A DNA stretch of 25,296 bases from IMG/VR virus record IMGVR_UViG_3300028197_000144, positions 1 to 25,296 of that record, one strand, 5' to 3'. Below are positions 15,259 to 22,466 of this stretch, piece after piece. Position 1 is the first letter of the stretch; each line of letters begins with the position of its first letter. The notes beneath the pieces are model-generated. The model did no database searches, was not told the origin of the DNA, and worked only from the letters and a program-made list of their open reading frames with translations. Both the position numbers and the translations under genes were made by a program. Source of the stretch: a virus.

Positions 15259-15334
15259 ACAAAATAAATGCCAAATAATTTTTCTATGTCAAATATTTTT
15301 CGTATATTAGTATAGGAATTAAAACACACAAAAT
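15259..15334 (+). promoter_or_regulatory. AT-rich intergenic region upstream of RNase H, possible promoter
   Basis: These 76 bases lie between gp44 and the exonuclease gene. TATTTTTC (15294-15301) partly resembles the Bacteroidota -7 element TAnnTTTG, but no convincing upstream TTTG is at the right distance. No GATATATA box, hairpin or small gene is seen. Confidence 0.2.
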
Positions 15335-16600
15335 ATGAAGGTGGGAAAACATACACTATTAATCGACGGTAACTACTTTGTCTTCAGTAGGTTATTCGTC
15401 TTACCCAAGCCTAAAGGTGGTACACTGCTATTAGGTGATGATAAACAAAAGTCTCAGTTCATGAGAAAACTAGCAATTGACTTTGCATCTGAAATGCGTA
15501 AGCTTAAGATGTTTGTCGATGATGTAGTTTTGACAGTAGACTCTAAATCATGGAGAAAAGACCTTTATCCAGATGCACAATATAAAGGTACAAGAAAACA
15601 AAATAAAACTGTAGATTGGACAGCAGTCTATGAAGTCTATGAAGCATTCCAAGAAATTGTAGCTAAGAAAGGTGTAACCGTACATCAAATTCAAGGCGCA
15701 GAAGCAGATGATGTTATCTTTGGTTGGTCAACAATGTTGAACGCTAGAGGTAAATCTTGTATTGTATGGACTGGTGACAGAGACCTTATTCAATTAGTTA
15801 ACTATTCTGCTACAAATGACGCGCATACGGTATGGTACTACAACACCAAAAAATCTCTCTATGGATATAAAGGCTTTGAGCAAGATATGGCAGAGTCGGC
15901 CTCTAAGAGCATGACAGAAGACGATATGCTATTCAATATGGGCGGACAACACATGATGCGAGATGCTTATCAAAAAGATATTATGGGTTGGGTAAGAGCT
16001 AACAAGGTTGGTATTACAGAAATTGACTGTGATGAATTCATCTTTAAGAAAATACTAACAGGTGACAAATCAGATAATATCCCATCTGTTGTTACATGGC
16101 AGAAAGAAATGAAGACAGGTAAACTTAGAAATTATTCTATTACAGATAAAACTGCAGAGTCTATCTATAACCAGTTCATTAAAGAATACAAAGACTTTAA
16201 AATAGACTACCTATTCTCATCAGAGGCTAAAGACAAATTATCAGATATTATTTATAGAGTAGTAGGTCATAGCTCTCTAACGCTAATCAAAGCTAATCTT
16301 ACTAGTAATATCGGTTTAATGTTATTACATAATGATACTATTCCAGATCCTATTCTAAAGGCTATCTATAGTGCTATTGAAAAAGATTGGGAAGGTGCAT
16401 TAGAAAACAAAGAATCTTTATTTGAGATGGATAAAATCTTAGCAGATACTGATTGGTTAGAAGGCGCTAAGAAAAACAATTTTGCCCCAGATGCTTTCGC
16501 GGGGATGGATATTCCAAAAGAGAAAGAGCCTCCAATGAAGTTAGTAGGTAAAAAGACTAAAAAGACTGGTCCAAAAGATCCAACTAAAAAATTATTTTAA
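15335..16600 (+). CDS. rnh: RNase H / 5'-3' exonuclease (FEN-1 family), T4 Rnh-like
   Basis: This nuclease removes RNA primers and adjacent DNA from lagging-strand fragments. Acidic metal-binding residues of the FEN family appear in order: D11 in LLIDGNYF, D69 in TVDSKSWRK (with basic K/R residues and YKGTRKQ after it), E123/D125/D126 in GAEADDVIF, D148/D150 in WTGDRDLIQL, and D244/D247 in LTGDKSDNIP. The 23-residue spacing D125-D148 equals the T4 spacing as I recall it. The gap from D150 to D244 (94 residues) is far longer than in T4 RNase H (about 40), indicating a ~50-residue insertion. The protein has 421 residues versus 305 in T4, with a Lys/Pro-rich tail ending KKLF that could contact the clamp. 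The stop overlaps the next ATG (TAATG). Confidence 0.9.
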   Translation: MKVGKHTLLIDGNYFVFSRLFVLPKPKGGTLLLGDDKQKSQFMRKLAIDFASEMRKLKMFVDDVVLTVDSKSWRKDLYPDAQYKGTRKQNKTVDWTAVYEVYEAFQEIVAKKGVTVHQIQGAEADDVIFGWSTMLNARGKSCIVWTGDRDLIQLVNYSATNDAHTVWYYNTKKSLYGYKGFEQDMAESASKSMTEDDMLFNMGGQHMMRDAYQKDIMGWVRANKVGITEIDCDEFIFKKILTGDKSDNIPSVVTWQKEMKTGKLRNYSITDKTAESIYNQFIKEYKDFKIDYLFSSEAKDKLSDIIYRVVGHSSLTLIKANLTSNIGLMLLHNDTIPDPILKAIYSAIEKDWEGALENKESLFEMDKILADTDWLEGAKKNNFAPDAFAGMDIPKEKEPPMKLVGKKTKKTGPKDPTKKLF

Positions 16601-16773
16601 TGCCTGAGCAAACCATGAACCTAGATGACTATCTTACAATTGAAGAAATATTAGCAGAGGCTAATGCCTATGGACTAAGAGCAGAAGTTCAAGAATGGGC
16701 TAATAAGCTCATGAAAGAAGGTTATGATTATGAGGCTGCTTATACCATGGCTTTTAACGAGTGGTGTAAGTAA
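16600..16773 (+). CDS. Small acidic hypothetical protein, 57 aa
   Basis: This short frame is translationally coupled to the exonuclease gene: its ATG (16600-16602) shares the A of the upstream TAA. It begins MPEQTMNLDDYLTIEEI, is rich in Glu and Ala, and ends with two predicted helices containing EVQEWANKLMKEGYDYEAAY and AFNEWCK. The 'QEWAxxLMxEGYDYEEAYxxAFxEW' style resembles small helical phage proteins of unknown function. Protein-like composition and the TAATG junction (also used by 47/46 and gp4/next gene) argue that it is real. Confidence 0.72.
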   Translation: MPEQTMNLDDYLTIEEILAEANAYGLRAEVQEWANKLMKEGYDYEAAYTMAFNEWCK

Positions 16774-16802
16774 ACTTTCCCATTTATTATCATATAATCA
16801 AT

Positions 16803-17231
16803 ATGCTAGACGAAACTAAGTTATTTGACTTTGTGAAAATCATGTTTACAAAGCCAGCACACTACAAGAAAATAAAACAACATAATAAGAAGCGACACCA
16901 CTTCATGATTAATAGATTTATGTCTATTAAATATCCAGCTAATGCAATGATGTTTAATATCAATGGTATTAACGGGGGTAATGTAGTGGATAGTTGGTCA
17001 ATGGTTGCTGCTAGGTTTAAATCAGTACCTAGATGGTTTTATACCAAAACTAAGAAAGCTAAGAAAAATACGGTTGATAAATATAATCCAAGTGATAGAG
17101 CGGTAGAGCTTTATATGAATAAAAACGAAATAGGTAATCGTGAGTTTGGTGAATTAAAACTGTTTGCTAAAGATCAATTATACGATGACCTTAAAAAAAT
17201 TGAAGAGCAAATAGATGTCTACACAAAATGA
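16803..17231 (+). CDS. 62: Probable clamp-loader small subunit (gp62-like)
   Basis: The product has 142 residues (T4 gp62: 187). The central segment HHFMINRFMSIKYPANAMMF, followed by NGINGGNVVDSW, SMVAARFKSVPRWFYTKTKK and AVELYMNKNEIGNREF, corresponds in order to T4 gp62. The T4 counterparts are [41 protein letters not shown] and IIKLLAKRYQVN. A C-terminal helix LKLFAKDQLYDDLKKI follows. In T4 gp62 binds four gp44 subunits and is encoded next to 44; here RNase H and a small gene intervene. The match is by motif order from memory, so it is probable rather than certain. It overlaps the next gene by 17 bases. Confidence 0.5.
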   Translation: MLDETKLFDFVKIMFTKPAHYKKIKQHNKKRHHFMINRFMSIKYPANAMMFNINGINGGNVVDSWSMVAARFKSVPRWFYTKTKKAKKNTVDKYNPSDRAVELYMNKNEIGNREFGELKLFAKDQLYDDLKKIEEQIDVYTK

Positions 17232-17865
17232 TACATTTTCAGAGATAATTGACGTTACTCTATATAAATATAACTCTGTTGATTTAAAACTCTGGGGTAT
17301 TATCCTTAGAGGATTTGTTGCTAAAAACCACGGCTCAGATACTAGTAGAGTAGTTTCAGCTACAACAATGAGGGATTATCTTACTAAATATTTTAAGAAA
17401 GATATTAATAGATTTAATGCTGTAAGTGATACTGCTATTCATAAAGAGGCTACCTCAATTTATTTTATTTGGCAAATTTTTGATACTATGCCAAATCTAA
17501 AATATATTAGAGTTAACTTAAATTCAAACTCAAGCTATAACAGAATTGTTAAAGTAGATCAGGCAAAGACTATTAAATATGATATAAAAGTTCTTAGAGG
17601 TTTTATTAGAACTTTTGATATGTTCCATAATAACGAAGTTGCATTAGTTAATAGAGTTTTATATAAAGCTGGGCTATTAGAACATAATCAACACTTTAGA
17701 TTGATTAAAGTTAAAGATTTCTTAAATCAATTAGATTTATACTTATCAGAGAATAATAATGGAGAAGTTTTTAGTGTAACTAACGCTTTTATCTCAAGAT
17801 TAGAGGGATATGAAGCCGATAATCCTGAAATGCTTTTAATCACTGATAAAGATTCAGATATATAA
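17215..17865 (+). CDS. Hypothetical protein, 216 aa, upstream of neck protein
   Basis: Not recognised. The product is mixed helical and strand-rich with many Asn, Tyr and Lys residues (SEIIDVTLYKYNSVDLKLWG, SIYFIWQIFDTMPNLKYIRV) and an acidic end. No signal peptide or membrane span is evident. The ATG at 17215 overlaps the gp62-like gene by 17 bases, suggesting coupling to the replication block. By position just before a gp14-type gene it might be a neck gp13 counterpart, but T4 gp13 is longer (309) and I see no sequence support. The stop codon overlaps the late box that serves the next gene. Confidence 0.65.
   Translation: MSTQNDTFSEIIDVTLYKYNSVDLKLWGIILRGFVAKNHGSDTSRVVSATTMRDYLTKYFKKDINRFNAVSDTAIHKEATSIYFIWQIFDTMPNLKYIRVNLNSNSSYNRIVKVDQAKTIKYDIKVLRGFIRTFDMFHNNEVALVNRVLYKAGLLEHNQHFRLIKVKDFLNQLDLYLSENNNGEVFSVTNAFISRLEGYEADNPEMLLITDKDSDI
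17857..17864 (+). promoter_or_regulatory. Late promoter-like box GATATATA upstream of neck protein
   Basis: Exact 8-mer overlapping the stop of the preceding gene, 33 bases before the ATG at 17898. Between them AGACTA/TAGTCT (17874-17879 with 17883-17888, loop GAA) could form a hairpin at the very 5' end of the transcript. Confidence 0.6.
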
Positions 17866-17897
17866 TAAAAAATAGACTAGAATAGTCTTTATACTAA

Positions 17898-19853
17898 ATG
17901 GTAACTAATTTTACTGCAAATCAAATAGGCGATCAAATTTTCGCTAAACTTCAAGAACCGTATTTAGATACGCTAAGGGTTTTGTCTTGGGGTATTTTAG
18001 CGGGTGTTAGCTCGGCTAATACTATAGGTACTTTACAAATAACTGAAGGAAGTATTCATATTAGCGGTACTGGAGTTAATCTAGATTTAGCGGCTGGTGA
18101 TAAGATACTAGTAGGTTCTAATGTTTTAGAGGTTGCAACAGTTGGAGTTAATAATTTTACTATAACTACACCGGCTACATTTTCTGCTGCCTCTGCAACA
18201 TGGTATAAAGTGCCAGATACAAATAATAGATTTGCATACGAATGGAGATATTCACAAGAAGGTACGGTAAGTGATGGTGGACAAATGTCAGAATTTAGCC
18301 CTCTTAATATTAATACCACTCCAGCTGATTTACTAGGTCAAACTTTTGACCCAACAAAACCACTTTGGATTGATATTAGAGCAGAAGTAGCTGCCCTTTC
18401 AGATTTACATACAATTAGCCTATTTAGTGTAACTTTTGAATTAGAAACACAAGCAGGAACAATTGAATCTTGTCCTCAAATTTGTAACGATTGTAATGAC
18501 CCTTATTTAGATGGATGTACAAACGTTGTAGTAGCATGTGAAGATCCTGTTTACAATCCATATAGTTTAAGTAAACCAACTGCTATCTATAAAGAACTTA
18601 CTGAGCTATCCACTAGTATGTGGGGACATGAAGTAAAATACTTTAGTGTAGAACCAGATAAAAGATCTAGAGATGTTGTACTTATGGAATACTCACTCTA
18701 TAATGTACAAGCGCAAGGCCAGGTTAAGATAATGGTACCTGATAACGAAATGCCAACACAGGATTTCCAATTTGATATATTTGGAATGGGTTGGGAAGAC
18801 TTTGAAGTTCATATTACAAAAGGTCAAATGGAAGCTGCGTTTGGAGCAGGTAAATCACCAAGAGCTAGAGATTACTTATATTTCCCACTAATGAATAGAA
18901 TGTACGAAGTTGCTTCGGTTTCTTTTGCAGATGAATTTAATATGGAAATGACTTACTGGAGAGTAATGTTAAGAAAATATGAAGAAAGAACTTCTACAAT
19001 AGTTGGAGATGATGCAACAGGACAGGCAATTCAAACAGAGATGGATGGATTAACAGTTGGATTAGAAGAAGTATTCGGAGAAGAATTACAGGCAGAATAT
19101 GCACAATCTAGTAAACCAGAACAATATCAAACCGTATTTAGTCCAGTAGCCGATGGAATTAGAGATAGAATTCATAATGCCATTACTATTTCAGATATGG
19201 AGATTAGAAATAAGTGGACTATAGTTTCTAAAAATCATTATGACCTTTCAACAATTAAAGATCAAGGTATTGAAGCTCTAGTTTACAAAAAAGTTTCTAC
19301 TTTAGCTGCTGATAAAAATTTAGCGTTTACAACTTGGTTCCAACCTAATATGACTAGTAACGCAGGAGAACAAATTTTATTTGATGGACAATTAGGTGAT
19401 AAAGGACTTAAATTAGGACTTAATAGTACTAATATAAAAGCTTATATAAATGACCAAACGTATCAGTTTGATTTTGGAGCAAATCCACAAAACGGACAGT
19501 GGTATGGTTTAGTATTTAATCTAAATAACTCATTTGGTCAAGTAGCATCTTATGTTTACAAATTAAATTCAGCTGGTAATAGAACTCCAAACATGCCAAT
19601 TGAACAAACTTTAATAGAAGTAATGAATCAAAAACATTCAATTACTGCAGCTGGTTGGGTAACTGATAAACAGTATTCATTAATGCCAGGTCAATTAAAG
19701 CAAACTAACATTAGATTATTTAATAAAACTATTGGACAAGGTCAACATAGAAATATGTTACAACAATATGTTGTTAGAGATAATCAACTTGCTAGTATTA
19801 TAGATAATGCAATCCCATCTATACAATTAAGAAGGTATAACCAAAGTAGGTGA
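17898..19853 (+). CDS. 14: Neck protein, gp14-like core with extra N-terminal and C-terminal lectin-like domains
   Basis: The product has 651 residues, far longer than T4 gp14 (256). Residues ~45-104 form a small beta domain (GTLQITEGSIHISGTGVN, AAGDKILVG, TITTPATF). A Cys cluster follows: C192, C196, C199, C207, C214. The gp14-type core lies around 220-365: KPTAIYKELTELS, DKRSRDVVLMEYSL, WEDFEVHITKGQMEAAFG, then PRARDYLYFPLMNRMYEVAS and YWRVMLRKYEER, like the T4 segment ending LFEVRFVE...CELFEY. Residues ~450-612 resemble a LamG/concanavalin A-like sandwich: LAFTTWFQPN, EQILFDGQLG, GLKLGLNS, GQWYGLVFNLNN, TNIRLFNKTIG. The position before 16 and 17 matches T4 order 13-14-15-16-17. The extra domains may decorate the neck. 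Confidence 0.65.
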   Translation: MVTNFTANQIGDQIFAKLQEPYLDTLRVLSWGILAGVSSANTIGTLQITEGSIHISGTGVNLDLAAGDKILVGSNVLEVATVGVNNFTITTPATFSAASATWYKVPDTNNRFAYEWRYSQEGTVSDGGQMSEFSPLNINTTPADLLGQTFDPTKPLWIDIRAEVAALSDLHTISLFSVTFELETQAGTIESCPQICNDCNDPYLDGCTNVVVACEDPVYNPYSLSKPTAIYKELTELSTSMWGHEVKYFSVEPDKRSRDVVLMEYSLYNVQAQGQVKIMVPDNEMPTQDFQFDIFGMGWEDFEVHITKGQMEAAFGAGKSPRARDYLYFPLMNRMYEVASVSFADEFNMEMTYWRVMLRKYEERTSTIVGDDATGQAIQTEMDGLTVGLEEVFGEELQAEYAQSSKPEQYQTVFSPVADGIRDRIHNAITISDMEIRNKWTIVSKNHYDLSTIKDQGIEALVYKKVSTLAADKNLAFTTWFQPNMTSNAGEQILFDGQLGDKGLKLGLNSTNIKAYINDQTYQFDFGANPQNGQWYGLVFNLNNSFGQVASYVYKLNSAGNRTPNMPIEQTLIEVMNQKHSITAAGWVTDKQYSLMPGQLKQTNIRLFNKTIGQGQHRNMLQQYVVRDNQLASIIDNAIPSIQLRRYNQSR

Positions 19854-19888
19854 TAAATAGTAATCAAAATTTGTCACAGGATTTTCTA

Positions 19889-19896
19889 GATATATA
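19889..19896 (+). promoter_or_regulatory. Late promoter-like box GATATATA upstream of small terminase
   Basis: Exact 8-mer 17 bases before the gp16 ATG, in the 60-base gap after the neck gene. Confidence 0.62.
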
Positions 19897-19913
19897 GAAT
19901 ATAATATCATATT

Positions 19914-20573
19914 ATGAGTGAAAAGAAAAAGACAATATCAGAACAAGCAGATCAAATAAGACAAGAGTTAGATGATTTGATTGGAGATGGCGTAATGGAT
20001 GTGGAAAGCGATCCAAAGGATTTGCCTATTCAGGCTAGACCTACTGATTTAGTACCACAAGTTAATTATACAGAATTAAAGTCTAGTGCAACTAAGAAGG
20101 CACAAAAGACTATAACTAGTCTTATGAAATTTTATCTCGATGCAGATATTATTGAAAAAGACGAATATATCGCTGCTAAAAAGCAAATGGATGAAATGAC
20201 AATGTCGTCATTAATATATCAGTTACAAGCAGGTGAAAAAGCACTAACTACTCTATTAGAAACAATTGACTCAGGTGAATTAGCACCTAGAATGTTTGAA
20301 GTACTAGCAACTCTACAAAAATCAATGCTAGATATTATTAAATCTCAGACCATGTACTTAATGGCTGCTGAAGAGGGAACAAAACGTATTGCTAGAGATA
20401 TAGAAATCTATAAGCAAAGAGAAGATAATAGAGAGATCGAAGGGTCAGGTGGAGATACAGGTAATAAAAATATCCAAAGAGGTACTAAAGACTTAATGGC
20501 TGCAATTCAAGCAGGTATTCATGGTGCATCTGAAGAAGAGGATATTGAAGACGTAGAACCAACAGAAGAATAA
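19914..20573 (+). CDS. 16: Terminase small subunit gp16
   Basis: This DNA-recognition and regulatory subunit stimulates gp17 during packaging. The product has 219 residues (T4 gp16: 164). A central all-helical region includes SLIYQLQAGEKALTTLLETI, then DSGELAPRMFEVLATLQKSM and DIIKSQTMYLMAAEE. This matches the 'G.L.PR.FEVL..L.K' segment and coiled-coil core of gp16 proteins. Both N- and C-termini are acidic and probably flexible; the C-terminal tail (EEEDIEDVEPTEE) may contact gp17. It stands immediately before gp17, with a 3-base gap, as in T4. Confidence 0.88.
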   Translation: MSEKKKTISEQADQIRQELDDLIGDGVMDVESDPKDLPIQARPTDLVPQVNYTELKSSATKKAQKTITSLMKFYLDADIIEKDEYIAAKKQMDEMTMSSLIYQLQAGEKALTTLLETIDSGELAPRMFEVLATLQKSMLDIIKSQTMYLMAAEEGTKRIARDIEIYKQREDNREIEGSGGDTGNKNIQRGTKDLMAAIQAGIHGASEEEDIEDVEPTEE

Positions 20574-20576
20574 TAT

Positions 20577-22409
20577 ATGTCAGACGGAGTAGGAGATAAT
20601 AAATGGATTCCAAAAGCAGAGGGTGATGCCACCATGACTGACAGAATCGTGTGGTCTACCAGACAGATCGATGATTTGTTAGTGGCAATGGACCAGGGTT
20701 ATCGTCCTAAGATTAAGTTACCATTCTACGAGGGTAGACAATTTCTAAAGAAGGGTAATATTGTATTTGAATATACCGATGATGAAATAAGTGAGTTAGC
20801 TAGATGTGCCAAGGATATTGTCTATTTTGCAGAGAAGTATGCAGTAGTAATGACAGATGAAGGTATTCAACAAGTAAAACTGAGAGATTATCAGAAGGAA
20901 ATGTTAAGAAATTTCCAGAATGATAGATTTAATATTGTTCTTGCAGCTCGACAAATGGGTAAAACAGTAACAGCATCTATTTTTAATGCATGGTATGTTA
21001 CTTTTAATATGGACAAGAATACTCTATTACTTGCAAATAAATCTGATTCAACAAAAGAAATTATTGATAAAGCCAAAACAGTAATTGAGAACCTACCGTT
21101 CTTTATGAAACCTGGTATTATTAAATATGATGTAATGAATGTAAGATGTGATAATGGTTGTCGACTAATAGGACAATCAACCACAGCAAAATCTGGTATT
21201 GGTTTTACAATCCATAATCTATACCTAGATGAGTTTGCCCACGTCCATCCATCGATAGCTGATTCTTTCTATGAGAACGTATATCCTACGTTATCCTCGT
21301 CGAAAGTCTCAAGAATAACAATTACATCTACGCCAAATGGATTTAATAAGTTCTATCAAATCTATGCTGCGGCAGATAGAGGTGATAATGAATACCTAGC
21401 AACAAGAGTAGATTGGTGGCAACATCCAGATAGAGATGAAGCATGGTATGACAGAGAGCTTGCTAACCTAGGTTCAATTGAAGCATTTAATAAACAATAT
21501 GGAAATGAATTCGTTAGCTCATCTAACCTCTTATTAGACCCAGTGGATATGAAGAAGATGAGAAAAAGAATGAAGCCCTATATTTATCATGAGTTTGACG
21601 AATTTGATTTTATCTCAATTGATACAAAGGGACATTTAGAATGGGATCCATCATTTGATATTGATACATGCTCAGATAAAGAAAACTTTTGGGTATTTTC
21701 TGTAGATATTGCAGAAGGTAATGGCGGAGATGCATCTGTTATTAATGTATTTAGGGTAGATCCTATGAACGAAGGAGAAATAAAAGCGATTATTAGCCCT
21801 GGTGCAATGTATGATTTCTTTAAATTTACACAAGTATGTAGATTTAGATCGAACGAACATGTTATAGAAGATTTTGCAAAAGTACTGTATACATTATCAG
21901 TAGATATATTTAACTCTGAGAATGTAAAGATGATTGTAGAGTATAATACTTATGGTACAGTGTTATTCCAATACTTAAGAAGCATATTCCCACAAAGAAA
22001 TGATTTCGATGATGAGATGATAGTTAAATTTAAGCATAGACATGATGCCAGGACTATAAAACCAGGAATAAAACTAAAATCTGACAATAAAGCTATCTTC
22101 TGTCAGAACTTTGCGAAACTTTACAAGATAAATAGATTAGATTTAACAGATGAAGTTACAGTAACAGAAGCATCACTATTTGGTACATTGCCAAATGGAA
22201 GTTATGGAGCTCAAATGGGCAACGACGATGTGATAATGACTTGTATTACTGCAACCGAATTCTTTAATACAACAGACTATGCAGATTTTATTGAAGAGCT
22301 ATTAGATTTTATAGATCCAGACCTACACGACGAGATGGAAAGCATCTTATATAAGGACACGGATCAGGCTGGAGATTTACAATATGATATTTATGACCTA
22401 CTTAAATAA
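20577..22409 (+). CDS. 17: Terminase large subunit gp17 (packaging ATPase-nuclease)
   Basis: This motor pumps DNA through the portal and cuts concatemers at headful. At 610 residues it equals the length of T4 gp17. N-terminal ATPase: Walker A AARQMGKT (123-130), Walker B LYLDEF with D218 and E219, and coupling motif TSTPNG (250-255). C-terminal RNase H-fold nuclease: first acidic residue D377 in FSVDIAEGNGGD, second E455 in MIVEYNTYG, third D550/D551 in MGNDDVIM. All key residues are present, so it should be active. It starts at an ATG three bases after the gp16 stop and is followed by the sheath gene. Confidence 0.97.
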   Translation: MSDGVGDNKWIPKAEGDATMTDRIVWSTRQIDDLLVAMDQGYRPKIKLPFYEGRQFLKKGNIVFEYTDDEISELARCAKDIVYFAEKYAVVMTDEGIQQVKLRDYQKEMLRNFQNDRFNIVLAARQMGKTVTASIFNAWYVTFNMDKNTLLLANKSDSTKEIIDKAKTVIENLPFFMKPGIIKYDVMNVRCDNGCRLIGQSTTAKSGIGFTIHNLYLDEFAHVHPSIADSFYENVYPTLSSSKVSRITITSTPNGFNKFYQIYAAADRGDNEYLATRVDWWQHPDRDEAWYDRELANLGSIEAFNKQYGNEFVSSSNLLLDPVDMKKMRKRMKPYIYHEFDEFDFISIDTKGHLEWDPSFDIDTCSDKENFWVFSVDIAEGNGGDASVINVFRVDPMNEGEIKAIISPGAMYDFFKFTQVCRFRSNEHVIEDFAKVLYTLSVDIFNSENVKMIVEYNTYGTVLFQYLRSIFPQRNDFDDEMIVKFKHRHDARTIKPGIKLKSDNKAIFCQNFAKLYKINRLDLTDEVTVTEASLFGTLPNGSYGAQMGNDDVIMTCITATEFFNTTDYADFIEELLDFIDPDLHDEMESILYKDTDQAGDLQYDIYDLLK

Positions 22410-22426
22410 ATTTACAAAAGCATAGG

Positions 22427-22434
22427 GATATATA
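22427..22434 (+). promoter_or_regulatory. Late promoter-like box GATATATA upstream of tail sheath
   Basis: Exact 8-mer 17 bases after the gp17 stop and 32 bases before the sheath ATG; an A-rich leader without Shine-Dalgarno sequence follows. Confidence 0.65.
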
Positions 22435-22466
22435 ATAAAAGAATTAAAAAATAAAAACGAACAACT

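Noticed and set aside
17263-17270. Exact T4 late-promoter string TATAAATA
   Set aside because: It lies inside the 17215 gene with no nearby gene start, and AT-rich coding sequence can produce it by chance.
20891-21184. Minus-strand open frames inside gp17, gp18 and gp14-like genes
   Set aside because: Each lies wholly within a strongly supported plus-strand gene and shows no recognisable protein features.
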